64,000 nucleotides of DNA, from positions 1,046,395-1,110,394 of the forward strand of contig NZ_FORH01000001.1 in assembly GCF_900113955.1 (NCBI RefSeq), written 5' to 3'. Below, in pieces: positions 1 to 8,683 of the stretch (position 1 is its first letter; each line of letters opens with the position of its first letter). Position numbers and translations under genes: made by a program. The DNA comes from Celeribacter neptunius. GTDB lineage: Bacteria; Pseudomonadota; Alphaproteobacteria; Rhodobacterales; Rhodobacteraceae. The notes under the pieces were generated by a model. That model was not told where the DNA came from and searched no databases. It worked only from the letters and a program-made list of their open reading frames with translations.

Positions 1-2288
1 AGCACTTCGGAGACATGGGTGACAGGGATGATTTCCAGCCCTTCCTTGACGTTGTCCGGGATCTCCGCGAGATCCTTGACGTTTTCCTCGGGGATCAGAA
101 CCGTCTTGATGCCGCCACGAAGCGCTGCGAGGAGTTTCTCCTTCAGCCCGCCGATGGCGGTGGCATTGCCGCGCAGGGACACTTCGCCGGTCATGGCGAT
201 ATCTTTGCGCACCGGGATCTGGGTCAAAACCGAAACGATGGTGGTGACCATGGCGAGACCGGCCGAGGGGCCGTCTTTCGGCGTTGCGCCATCGGGCACG
301 TGGACGTGGATGTCCATCGTGTCAAACAGCGGCGGTTTCACCCCGATCGAGGGCGCAATCGAGCGCACATAGGAGCTTGCCGCGTCGATCGACTCTTTCA
401 TCACATCGCCGAGCTTGCCGGTGGTCTTCATCCGCCCCTTGCCGGGGAGTTTCAGCGCCTCGATCTGCAACAGATCGCCGCCAACGGAGGTATAGGCCAG
501 CCCGGTGACAACCCCGATCTGATCCTCTTTCTCGGCCAGACCATAGCGGAATTTCTTCACGCCCAGGAAGTCTTCGAGATTGGCCGGCGTCACCGCGACG
601 CTTTCCACCTCTTTCTTGACCAGTTTGGTCACCGCCTTGCGGGCGATCTTGGCAAACTCGCGCTCGAGATTCCGCACCCCGGCCTCGCGGGTGTAATAGC
701 GGATCACATCCATGATCGCCGCGTCAGAGACCGAGAATTCCTTGGCCTTGAGGCCGTGGTTCTTGATCTGCTTCGGCAGCAAATGCTGTTTCGCGATCTC
801 GGATTTCTCCTCTTCGGTATACCCCGAAAGCGGAATGATCTCCATCCGGTCGAGAAGCGGCCCCGGCATGTTGTAGCTGTTCGAGGTGGTCAGGAACATC
901 ACGTTGGAGAGATCGTATTCGACCTCCATATAGTGGTCCACGAAGGTGGAGTTCTGTTCCGGATCAAGCACTTCGAGCATCGCCGACGCCGGATCGCCAC
1001 GGAAATCCTGACCCATCTTGTCGATCTCGTCCAAGAGGATCAGCGGGTTCGTGGTCTTGGCCTTTTTCAACGCCTGGATGATCTTGCCCGGCATGGAGCC
1101 AATGTAGGTCCGGCGGTGACCGCGGATCTCGGACTCGTCGCGCACACCGCCCAAGGAGATGCGAATGAACTCGCGCCCCGTGGCCTTGGCGACAGATTTG
1201 CCGAGAGAGGTCTTACCGACGCCCGGCGGGCCGACGAGGCACATGATCGGGCCTTTCAGCTTCTGCGAGCGTTGCTGCACCGCGAGATATTCGACGATGC
1301 GTTCCTTGACCTTCTCAAGCCCGTAGTGATCGGTATCGAGGATCTCCTCGGCTCGGCTCAGATCCTTTTTCACCCGCGACTTGGTGCCCCACGGAATGGA
1401 CAGCATCCAGTCGAGGTAGTTGCGCACCACCGTGGCCTCGGCCGACATCGGCGACATGTTCTTGAGCTTCTTGAGCTCGCCAAGCGCCTTTTCCTCGGCC
1501 TCTTTCGACAGCTTGGTCTCGGCGATCTTTTCCTCGAGCTCGGCAATTTCGCCTTCGCCCTCTTCGCCGTCGCCCAGCTCCTTCTGAATGGCTTTCATCT
1601 GCTCATTCAGATAATATTCGCGCTGGGTGCGCTCCATCTGGCTCTTGACCCGGGTCTTGATCTTCTTCTCGACCTGCAAGACGGACATTTCGCCCTGCAT
1701 CAAGCCATAGACAGCCTCGAGACGTTCATCGACCCCCAGGGTTTCGAGCAGTTTCTGCTTCTGCTCCACCTCGACGCCCAGATGACCGGCGACGAGATCG
1801 GCGAGTTTCGCCGGTTCACGGGTCTCGGAGACGGCGACCAGCGCCTCTTCCGGGATGTTCTTTTTGACCTTGGCGTAGCTTTCGAACTCTTCGCGCACCG
1901 AACGCAGGAGCGCCACCACGGCCTCGGCATCGCCTTCGACCTCGTCGAGCGGCACGACCTCGGCCTCGAAATAGGCGTCGTTTTCGCGGAACGCTTCAAG
2001 CCGCACCCGGCGCTCGCCCTCGACCAGCACTTTCACCGTGCCATCGGGCAGTTTCAGAAGTTGCAGCACATTGGCGAGAACGCCAACGCGGTAAATCCCG
2101 TCTTCGGTCGGGTCGTCCACCGCCGGATCGATCTGCGCCGAAAGCAGGATCTGCTTGTCTTGCGACATCACCTCTTCGAGCGCTTTGACCGATTTTTCAC
2201 GGCCGACGAACAGCGGCACGACCATGTGGGGGAAGACCACGATGTCGCGCAGCGGCAGGACGGGATAGGATTGGAGTTGCTCGTGCAT
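1..2288 (-). CDS. lon: Lon ATP-dependent protease, C-terminus cut by window edge
   Basis: ATP-dependent serine protease of the cytoplasm that degrades misfolded and short-lived regulatory proteins. About 762 residues are visible, against roughly 800 in the family, so only about 40 C-terminal residues are missing. The order is an N-terminal substrate-binding domain (VLPLRDIVVFPHMVVPLF near the start), an AAA+ module with Walker A GPPGVGKT near residue 354, and the LonC protease domain with PKDGPSAGLAM, whose Ser is about residue 675. The catalytic Lys lies in LKEK about 43 residues later. Two ATGs are possible, at 2294 and 2288; the GAGGA motif is better spaced for 2288. A possible heat-shock promoter lies upstream. 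The identification is secure. Confidence 0.97.
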   Translation of the reverse strand, partial: MHEQLQSYPVLPLRDIVVFPHMVVPLFVGREKSVKALEEVMSQDKQILLSAQIDPAVDDPTEDGIYRVGVLANVLQLLKLPDGTVKVLVEGERRVRLEAFRENDAYFEAEVVPLDEVEGDAEAVVALLRSVREEFESYAKVKKNIPEEALVAVSETREPAKLADLVAGHLGVEVEQKQKLLETLGVDERLEAVYGLMQGEMSVLQVEKKIKTRVKSQMERTQREYYLNEQMKAIQKELGDGEEGEGEIAELEEKIAETKLSKEAEEKALGELKKLKNMSPMSAEATVVRNYLDWMLSIPWGTKSRVKKDLSRAEEILDTDHYGLEKVKERIVEYLAVQQRSQKLKGPIMCLVGPPGVGKTSLGKSVAKATGREFIRISLGGVRDESEIRGHRRTYIGSMPGKIIQALKKAKTTNPLILLDEIDKMGQDFRGDPASAMLEVLDPEQNSTFVDHYMEVEYDLSNVMFLTTSNSYNMPGPLLDRMEIIPLSGYTEEEKSEIAKQHLLPKQIKNHGLKAKEFSVSDAAIMDVIRYYTREAGVRNLEREFAKIARKAVTKLVKKEVESVAVTPANLEDFLGVKKFRYGLAEKEDQIGVVTGLAYTSVGGDLLQIEALKLPGKGRMKTTGKLGDVMKESIDAASSYVRSIAPSIGVKPPLFDTMDIHVHVPDGATPKDGPSAGLAMVTTIVSVLTQIPVRKDIAMTGEVSLRGNATAIGGLKEKLLAALRGGIKTVLIPEENVKDLAEIPDNVKEGLEIIPVTHVSEV

Positions 2289-2748
2289 TTTCATTCCTCG
2301 TATTGGCAAAAGAGCCCGGCCCCGCTCGGCGGCAGCCTCCGCTCTTTCCTGTCTTGACCCTATATCTGGGGGCCTGTCCCCGTGATTTCAACCAAGTCAA
2401 GTTTCGGCTTGCCGGGTAGTCTGCCCCTCATGGCGCGGCGCCGCAAGGGCGGATTTGCCTCGGTTTGCGCGGGATTTCACCGCGCGGAAACCAGATTTCA
2501 TCTTGTGCCGGAGCCCGATGTGCCGCGGGGTGGGAAAAACCAAAGAAATTCAGACCGGTCCGGTGCCAGTCTCGCTCAGGCGCCGCGCTCTGGGCGCGAC
2601 CGCCCGTTTTCCAGGCATCTTTTCGGGCATCGCGGTTATCCACAGGCAGCGTCCTGAAATCCGGTGCAAGGCCCGGAAGAAAAGGCTTGGCAGAATCGTG
2701 CCACCACGTGCCACCATGAGATCTCCCGCCACACCGCGATGGACGAGG
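2289..2748. other. non-coding gap of about 460 bases between lon and the secreted orphan
   Basis: No convincing gene is visible. Several short frames of 60-150 codons are open on both strands, as expected at this GC, but none has a plausible ribosome site or recognisable protein. The gap holds the lon promoter and leader (2289-2400), one isolated DnaA-like box TTATCCACA at 2636-2644, and a short direct repeat GTGCCACCA near 2698-2716. Confidence 0.6.
2362..2391 (-). promoter_or_regulatory. possible sigma-32 type promoter of lon
   Basis: On the minus strand, GTTGAAA (from 2392) is followed after about 15 bases by CCCCAGATAT (ending 2362). This resembles the RpoH pattern CTTGAA-N13-17-CCCCATNT. 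It sits about 70 bases before the lon start, and lon is a classic RpoH target. The match is by eye and imperfect at the -10. Confidence 0.35.
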
Positions 2749-3357
2749 TTATTCGGCGCTCGTCCCTGTCCCGGTCGCCGGGGTCAGATAGCCGGTGCCG
2801 ATCACCTCCGAGTGCCCCCAATCGCCCGGATAATCGATCCTGAACAGCATCAGGACCCGATCCGTGAAATAGGGGATCAGCGTGACATCGCCCGAGAGCC
2901 CTGCCCCAGCTAGGAAACCGGCGCGGAGCTGCGGCAGGTCCTCGGGGCCACAGCGCGTCTCGGACAGCGCATCGGCGATCCACGCGGCCTCGGTGGTCGC
3001 CAGAAGATCGTCCACCTGATCGACATCATAGCCGGTTTCCGTGGGCGCGAGCTGCACCGGGACCCCGATCAACTCATCGAGAAAGGCGTTGAGGAATGAT
3101 CCATCCGCCTCGATCAGGGCCCAGTCGCCCTCGATCTCGCGCAGGGTGGAGATCGTTTCGGCTTCAACCTGCACCGAGAGCGCGCTGTCCCATTCACCGG
3201 CGATTTCGGCAAGGATTGCGGCGGCATCGCGACGCCCGCAGAGGCTCTCGCCTGTCAGCACGGGGCCTGCAAACATGGAACCAACGAACATGGGGCCAAC
3301 AGACACAGATCCGGCGAGAAGGCACAGGGCAACAGGGCCAAAGCACCGTTTCAGCAT
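2749..3357 (-). CDS. secreted hypothetical protein, 202 aa
   Basis: No family recognised. The start [16 protein letters not shown] is chosen because its ATG overlaps the tgt stop by one base (TGATG), which indicates translational coupling. The first 25-35 residues form a signal peptide: one Lys-Arg, then a hydrophobic run. The mature part is acidic and has Cys residues near GRRDAA and SETRCGPEDL that could form a disulphide. The C-terminal half (VTLIPYFTDRVLMLFRIDYPGDWGHSEV) looks like beta strands. It is probably periplasmic. Coupling to tgt is seen; a functional link to queuosine is not implied. Confidence 0.75.
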   Translation of the reverse strand: MLKRCFGPVALCLLAGSVSVGPMFVGSMFAGPVLTGESLCGRRDAAAILAEIAGEWDSALSVQVEAETISTLREIEGDWALIEADGSFLNAFLDELIGVPVQLAPTETGYDVDQVDDLLATTEAAWIADALSETRCGPEDLPQLRAGFLAGAGLSGDVTLIPYFTDRVLMLFRIDYPGDWGHSEVIGTGYLTPATGTGTSAE

Positions 3358-4502
3358 CAGATCGGCTCGATATCGCCCAGGGCCCGCGTGGCGTGGAACT
3401 CTGCCTCCCAGGCCGCAAACCCGCCTTCCGCGATGGCGTCGCGCATGCCTTGCATGATTTCCTGAAAATAATGCAAGTTGTGCCAGGTCAGCAGCATCGA
3501 GGAGATGATCTCCTGCGAGCGGAAGACATGGTGCAGATAGGCACGGGAATAGTTTGAGCAGGCCGGGCATGTGCAATGCTCATCCAGGGGCCGCGGATCG
3601 TCGGCGTGGCGGGCGTTCTTGATATTGACCTGACCTCTGCGGGTCCAGGCCTGACCGGTGCGGCCGGAGCGCGAGGGCAGAACACAATCCATCATGTCGA
3701 CGCCGCGTTTCACCGCGCCGACGATGTCATCGGGCTTGCCCACGCCCATCAGGTAGCGCGGCCTGTCCGTGGGCAGCATGTCGGGGGCAAAATCCAGCGC
3801 GCCGAACATCGCCTCCTGCCCCTCGCCCACGGCAAGCCCACCGATCGCGTAGCCGTCGAACCCGATCTCTTTCAGCGCCTCGGCGCTTTCCGCGCGGAAA
3901 TCCTGTTCCAGCCCGCCTTGCTGAATGCCGAAAAGCGCGTGCCCCGGACGGTCGCCAAAGGCCTCTTTCGAGCGGGCCGCCCACCGCATCGACAGCCGCA
4001 TGCTCTCGGCGATCCGGTCGCGGTCGGCCGGCAATGCCGGGCATTCGTCGAAACACATGACGATGTCGGAGCCCAGAAGTTTCTGGATCTCCATCGAGCG
4101 TTCCGGGGTCAGCTCGTGTTTCGAGCCATCGATATGGGAGCGGAAGGTCACGCCCTTTTCGGTCAGCTTGCGCAGATCCGAGAGGCTCATCACCTGAAAC
4201 CCGCCGCTGTCCGTGAGGATCGGCCGCTCCCAGTTCATGAACTTGTGCAACCCGCCCAGATTGGCGATGCGCTCGGCGGTCGGGCGCAGCATCAAATGAT
4301 AGGTGTTGCCCAGGAGGATATCGGCGCCGGTGGCGCGCACGCTTTCGGGCATCATTGCCTTGACGGTTGCCGCCGTGCCCACCGGCATGAAGGCCGGCGT
4401 GCGGATCTCGCCGCGCGGGGTGGAGATCACCCCGGTGCGGGCCTTGCCGTCGGTGGCATGGAGGGAAAATGAGAATCGTTGGGTCTGGGCGTCTTGTGTC
4501 AT
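3357..4502 (-). CDS. tgt: queuine tRNA-guanine transglycosylase
   Basis: Exchanges guanine-34 of GUN-anticodon tRNAs for the queuine precursor preQ1 in the cytoplasm. The 381 residues match the family length. TDSGG carries the general base Asp98, and [11 protein letters not shown] carries the nucleophile Asp272. The zinc site is Cys310, Cys312, Cys315 (CTCPAC) with His341 (TWHNL). The start [10 protein letters not shown] fits the family. The stop overlaps the downstream secreted orphan by one base, so the two are co-transcribed. Upstream lies a gap with a dispersed-repeat copy. No other queuosine gene is in the window. Confidence 0.97.
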   Translation of the reverse strand: MTQDAQTQRFSFSLHATDGKARTGVISTPRGEIRTPAFMPVGTAATVKAMMPESVRATGADILLGNTYHLMLRPTAERIANLGGLHKFMNWERPILTDSGGFQVMSLSDLRKLTEKGVTFRSHIDGSKHELTPERSMEIQKLLGSDIVMCFDECPALPADRDRIAESMRLSMRWAARSKEAFGDRPGHALFGIQQGGLEQDFRAESAEALKEIGFDGYAIGGLAVGEGQEAMFGALDFAPDMLPTDRPRYLMGVGKPDDIVGAVKRGVDMMDCVLPSRSGRTGQAWTRRGQVNIKNARHADDPRPLDEHCTCPACSNYSRAYLHHVFRSQEIISSMLLTWHNLHYFQEIMQGMRDAIAEGGFAAWEAEFHATRALGDIEPI

Positions 4503-4595
4503 GCGCCGGATTTAGCCCGAAACGCGCGCCGGGGCCAGAGAGAGAGCTGAGAGCGGGCCGAGGGGGAACGGCAGAGCGGCGTCGAATGTCGCAAG

Positions 4596-4740
4596 GGAGC
4601 CCGTTGGCGACATTGGGAGCTGTCGCGCAACCGCCCGGAACAGCCACGAAGTGGCCCGGGCGTGCGCCGGACCGTCCCGGCGGTCAGGCGCACGCCCTCA
4701 CGTCAGTCCGGTGACCAATATCCACTTCGTCCCGCAAAGC
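4596..4740 (-). repeat. dispersed hairpin repeat, copy A (shortened)
   Basis: This fills most of the 314-base gap before tgt. Read on the minus strand it keeps both signature hairpins. Hairpin 1 (4663-4692) has stems GCGCC/GGCGC and GACCG/CGGTC around the CCGGGA loop. Hairpin 2 has outer stem CCCGG/CCGGG and inner CCA-CTTCG-TGG. The 5' half seen in the longer copies is missing. The flanks are a plus-sense GAGCCCGTTGGCGACATT (4597-4614) and TCCCGCAAAGC (4730-4740), so the copy looks rearranged. Confidence 0.7.
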
Positions 4741-4816
4741 AGATGTCGCACCCTTCCCCAAAAGTGCGGAACCCGCCCCTTCCGGGACGGGTTCGCATGT
4801 CAGGATCGCGCGGAAA

Positions 4817-6178
4817 TCACTCCGCCGCTTCGATCGTTGCCTTGGCATCTTCGGGGATCGCCAGAGACAGGATGATCGCCGACAGGCCCGCGATGGTGAT
4901 CGGCGCCGCGAAGACCTGCTTGAGGAAGGTCGGCAGGTTCTGGGTCGCGTCCGGCACCAGCGTCACGCCGAGCGCCAGACCAAAGGACACGGCCATGATA
5001 TAGACCCGGCGCAGGGTGATTTCCTCCGCAGAGAGAATGCGGATACCGGCCACGGCGATGGTCGAGAACAGCACCAGCGTGGCGCCGCCCAGAACCGGCT
5101 TCGGAATGATCAGAAAGAAGGTGCCGATCACCGGGAACAGCCCGAGAATGACCAGAAAGCCCCCCATGTACATCCCCACATGCCGTGAGGCGACGCCGGT
5201 CATCTGAATGACGCCGTTGTTCTGCGAAAATGTCGTGTTCGGGAAGGTGTTGAAAATCGCCGCCAGCGCCGAGTTGACGCCATCGCCCAGCACACCGCCC
5301 TTGATCCGTTTCATGTAGAGCGGGCCTTCGACCGGCTGGCCGGAGATCACCGAGTTTGCAGTCAGGTCCCCCGAGGTCTCGATCGCTGTGACGAGATAGA
5401 GAAAGGCCAGCGGAATGAAGAGGCCGAAATCAAAATCAAAACCGTATTTGAACGGGATCGGCATGGCAAAGAGCTGCGCCGATTTCAACAGACCGAAGTT
5501 CACCAAGCCAAAGAAGCTCGCCACAATCGTGCCGACGATCAGCCCGATCATGATGGCGGAGATCCGGAGCATCGGCTTGCCGATGAAGGTCATCACCAGA
5601 ATGATCGCCACCACCAGCGTGCCCAGGAGCAGATAGAGCGGCTTGCCGAGATCTTCGCCCGCCATGGCACCGCCGGCAAAATCGGTAAAACCGGCCTTGA
5701 TCAGCGACAGCCCGATCACGGTGATGACGATGCCGGTGACCGTGGGGGTGATGATGCGTTGCAGCTTGTCCAGAAATTGCGACAGGATGATCTCGACCAG
5801 CGAGCCGACGAGGCACAGCCCGAAAATCATCGCGAGGATATCTTCCGGCGTGCCGCCGCGCCCCTTGACCGCGAAGCCTGCAGCGAGAATGGCGCCGAGG
5901 AACGCAAAAGACGTCCCTTGCAAAGACAACAGCCCGGAGCCCACCGGGCCGATGGTCTTGCATTGAATGAAGGTCGCCACGCCAGAGACGAAAAACGCCA
6001 TGGCGATCAGGTAAGGGGTGTATTCCCCCAGCCCAAGCGCCCCGCCGATGATCAGCGACGGCGTGGCAATCCCGACGATCGAGGCCAAGACGTGCTGTAC
6101 CGCGGCCAGCGCCGCCTTGGGCGGTGGCGGCACATCGTCGAGCTTATAGACCAAAGGCATGAATTCTTGCTGGCTCAT
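4817..6178 (-). CDS. NCS2 family purine (xanthine/urate-type) permease
   Basis: Inner-membrane nucleobase:cation symporter, 453 residues. Twelve to fourteen hydrophobic segments run through the whole length. The NCS2 signature QNNGVIQMTGVASRHVG is of the XanQ/UacT (xanthine or urate) kind rather than UraA. The acidic helix with AIETSGDLT (TM8 motif) is present. The start MSQQEFMPL is preferred because the reading frame further upstream is low-quality and AGAAG precedes this ATG. It stands alone between repeat copies A and B. Xanthine or urate is inferred from the motif; the exact substrate cannot be read. Confidence 0.88.
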   Translation of the reverse strand: MSQQEFMPLVYKLDDVPPPPKAALAAVQHVLASIVGIATPSLIIGGALGLGEYTPYLIAMAFFVSGVATFIQCKTIGPVGSGLLSLQGTSFAFLGAILAAGFAVKGRGGTPEDILAMIFGLCLVGSLVEIILSQFLDKLQRIITPTVTGIVITVIGLSLIKAGFTDFAGGAMAGEDLGKPLYLLLGTLVVAIILVMTFIGKPMLRISAIMIGLIVGTIVASFFGLVNFGLLKSAQLFAMPIPFKYGFDFDFGLFIPLAFLYLVTAIETSGDLTANSVISGQPVEGPLYMKRIKGGVLGDGVNSALAAIFNTFPNTTFSQNNGVIQMTGVASRHVGMYMGGFLVILGLFPVIGTFFLIIPKPVLGGATLVLFSTIAVAGIRILSAEEITLRRVYIMAVSFGLALGVTLVPDATQNLPTFLKQVFAAPITIAGLSAIILSLAIPEDAKATIEAAE

Positions 6179-6390
6179 CTTCTGATTTCCCGTAAAATTA
6201 TTCCTGCCCCGAGCCTGCGCCGGGGGCCTCTGTAACGAAAGCGTTACAAAGCCCGGTCTCGGGAGACAGCGCGAATGGTGCGGGATTTGCGCAAGAAACG
6301 GGCATGTTTGCGGCAATCTGCACAAGCGCGCCCCGTTCTGAGGTCCCGTTAGAGCCTATGGGGCGTGGCGCCAACGAAGGCGAACCTTGA

Positions 6391-6603
6391 GCCCTGTGGG
6401 GGCATTCGCCTGTCGGCGCGGAACAAGGCGAAGCCGCCGCGCCTGCGGTCATGCTGAAAGCGTGCCTAAGGCATGACCTGTCCCCGCAGGCTGGCGCATT
6501 TCACTGGCGCGCAAGAGATTGAACTTCCACGGGCTTGGCTGAGATAAAGCGTAGACCTCTTAGGTCAAAGCGCCATCCCACAGGCAGGCGTGTCACCGCC
6601 CCG
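6391..6603 (-). repeat. dispersed hairpin repeat, copy B
   Basis: This occupies the middle of the 483-base gap 6179-6661, which otherwise holds only the permease leader. On the minus strand it reads GGTGACACGCCTGCC, the GACCTaagAGGTC hairpin, the CTTTAT block, then an altered hairpin 1 region with an extra palindromic segment (GGTCATGCC...GCATGACC). Hairpin 2 is GGCGCGG/CCGCGCC with a TTCG loop at 6415-6448. A motif normally found at the 5' end (GAGCCCTGTGGGGGCATTCG, 6391-6410) lies inverted beyond hairpin 2. Confidence 0.75.
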
Positions 6604-6661
6604 GTTTCACCAGCCGAACGCCCGCTCAGTCCGTAACGCAGACGTGCCGGGGTTCCCTCGC

Positions 6662-7834
6662 TCAGCCTTTCGTCACATCGTGATCGTAGAGCCAGGAGAA
6701 CCGTTCCACCGCCTGTTTCGGCGCGATCTGACCGGCGAGACGCAGCGCCGCATGACCGAGGAAGCGTTTCGCCCCGCTCATGTGATAATTCCGGGCATTG
6801 GCGTTGGCGGCATCGATGACCCGCACGACGCGGGATCGCCGCTTGGCCTGATAGGCCGGCAGGGCCTGTTCAAGCGGCAGGGTCCCCAGACAATCCGCCA
6901 GCACCCAGGCATCTTCCAGCGCCATATTGGCGCCCTGGGCCAGGAACGGCAGGGTCGGATGCGCCGCATCGCCCAGAAGCGCGGTGCGGTCCGAATGCCA
7001 GCGCAATGCCACCGGATGGCGGAACAGCCCCCAGCGCGAGACCTCCTCGACCCGGCTCAGAAGCGCTTTCACCCCCGGGCCGAAATTGGCGAAATTGCGC
7101 ATCATCTCGGCCGGATCGCCCGTATGATGCCAGCCTTCTTCGACCCAGTCCTCGCACTCTTCGACGGCAACGATATTGATCAGGCTGCCCTTTCTCAGCG
7201 GATAGCTCACGACGTGACGGCCCGCCGCCATATGCACCATCGCCACCGGGTCCTCATTGCCAAGCGCCGGCACCGTGGCGCGCCAGGCGGTCTGGCCGGT
7301 AAAGAACGGCTTCGCCGGCCCGTTGAGCATTGGCCGCAGCTTGGAATGGAGCCCGTCGGCGCCGATCACCACGGCGTGGCGCGCCTCTGCACGCCCCCCT
7401 GCGCCATCGGCAAATGTCAGGCTCACCCCGTCCGGATCGCCATGGATCTCCGCAACCGTATGGGACAGGCGGATCTCGACACCGGCCTCACGCGCGCCGT
7501 CTTCCAGAAGCGCGATCAGGTCGGCGCGATGCATCAACAGGAAATCATCATCGGGCCGCGCCACGGTAAAATCGAGATGCAGCACCTCGCGCCCCATATA
7601 GCCGTCCATCAGCCGCACGCCCTCGGAGCGCACCGATTTCGAGACCGCATCGAGCCCGAGAGCTTTCAGCACCCGCGCGCCGTTGGGCGTGATCTGCAGG
7701 CCCGCGCCCACCTCGGTGATCTCGGGCGCCTGCTCATAGACGGTGACCTTGGCGCCCCTGAGCGCCAATGCCCGCGACACGGCCAACCCGGCCACACCTG
7801 CGCCCAAGACCGCGATATCCTGACCGATCAACAT
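6662..7834 (-). CDS. FAD-dependent aromatic monooxygenase (salicylate/urate hydroxylase-like)
   Basis: Class A flavoprotein monooxygenase, 390 residues. The N-terminal Rossmann motif is GAGVAGL (about residues 10-16), the DG motif is VIGADGLHSKLR, and the FAD-ribityl motif is RTALLGDAAHPTLPF followed by QGANMALEDA. The start MLIGQDIAVLG places the GxGxxG at the usual depth, and GGGAG lies about 10 bases upstream. The family includes salicylate, 3-hydroxybenzoate and urate (HpxO) hydroxylases. A purine permease lies next downstream on the same strand, but repeat copy B and nearly 500 bases separate them. A urate role is therefore only a suggestion. Confidence 0.88.
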   Translation of the reverse strand: MLIGQDIAVLGAGVAGLAVSRALALRGAKVTVYEQAPEITEVGAGLQITPNGARVLKALGLDAVSKSVRSEGVRLMDGYMGREVLHLDFTVARPDDDFLLMHRADLIALLEDGAREAGVEIRLSHTVAEIHGDPDGVSLTFADGAGGRAEARHAVVIGADGLHSKLRPMLNGPAKPFFTGQTAWRATVPALGNEDPVAMVHMAAGRHVVSYPLRKGSLINIVAVEECEDWVEEGWHHTGDPAEMMRNFANFGPGVKALLSRVEEVSRWGLFRHPVALRWHSDRTALLGDAAHPTLPFLAQGANMALEDAWVLADCLGTLPLEQALPAYQAKRRSRVVRVIDAANANARNYHMSGAKRFLGHAALRLAGQIAPKQAVERFSWLYDHDVTKG

Positions 7835-8070
7835 AGCATAGCGCTCCCTTTTTCGTTTCTCGTCCCCCGATGTCGCGACTGTAACCGTGCCTGAAATAAA
7901 AAACACCGGGAGATCTCCCGGTGTCTGTCATATTTTTGCACAAAGCTCACGGGCACAAATTGCCGCGAGAAACCATGTCGCAGCGGGATTTGGCGCATTT
8001 CGGAAATGACGCCTGCCGCGCCATGACCGCATCAGGCAATCATGGCAGCAACATTCATCCGCCGCAGGTC

Positions 8071-8493
8071 TCAGTCGTCGCGATGGACCTTTTCGCGGCG
8101 TTCGTGGCGCTCCTGGGCTTCGAGCGTCATGGTGGCGATCGGACGCGCGTCGAGACGTTTCAGCGAAATCGGTTCGCCGGTCACTTCGCAATAGCCGTAT
8201 TCGCCCTCGTCGATCCGGCGCAGGGCGGATTCGATCTTGGTCACCAGCTTGCGCTGCCGGTCGCGGGTGCGCAGCTCGAGCGCCCGGTCGGTTTCCTCGG
8301 AGGCGCGGTCGGTGATGTCGGGAATATTGCGGGTGCTGTCCTGCAGCCCCTCGATGGTGTGGCGGCTCTCGTCCAGCAGTTCCGCCTTCCAGGCCAAAAG
8401 CTTGCGACGAAAATATTCGAGCTGACGCTCATTCATGAATGGTTCGTCCTCGGCGGGACGATAATCATCAGGCAGAAAAACCTCAGCCTTCAT
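8071..8493 (-). CDS. dksA: RNA polymerase-binding stringent-response factor DksA
   Basis: Binds the RNA polymerase secondary channel and, with ppGpp, reprogrammes transcription. 140 residues from MKAEVFLPDD. The coiled-coil tip motif DxxDxA is intact (Asp59, Asp62, Ala64 in IPDITDRA), followed by ELRTRDRQRKL. The C-terminal zinc finger is degenerate: only one Cys remains in YCEVTGEPI and the second CxxC is absent, as in zinc-independent DksA proteins of Rhodobacter. A second in-frame start, MADNIQNS at 8550, has an equally good GGAGGG site and would add 19 residues. I chose the shorter form because its sequence opens like rhodobacterial homologues. Confidence 0.95.
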   Translation of the reverse strand: MKAEVFLPDDYRPAEDEPFMNERQLEYFRRKLLAWKAELLDESRHTIEGLQDSTRNIPDITDRASEETDRALELRTRDRQRKLVTKIESALRRIDEGEYGYCEVTGEPISLKRLDARPIATMTLEAQERHERREKVHRDD

Positions 8494-8683
8494 AGTGCTC
8501 ACCTCTGTCGTGGTCGCGCCTGCGGCAGAATTTTGAATGTTGTCAGCCATAAGGCACCCTCCAATTGCGGCTCGTTTACCCCTTTTGCCCCGGGATGTCA
8601 CGTCACAATCTCGGCTCCCTTGCACCTTTCCTGCCCCGCGCTATGATCTCCGGCAATCCCAGCCGACATAAGGTCCGTGCCCG

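Noticed and set aside
15-2357. A 780-codon open frame on the plus strand opposite lon
   Set aside because: It mirrors lon exactly, has no family similarity in its translation (His/Asp/Arg-rich antisense type) and no ribosome site; a GC-driven shadow.
2382-2983. Overlapping 60-150-codon frames on both strands in the gap after lon
   Set aside because: No start has a ribosome site, no recognisable domain, and composition is that of out-of-frame GC-rich DNA.
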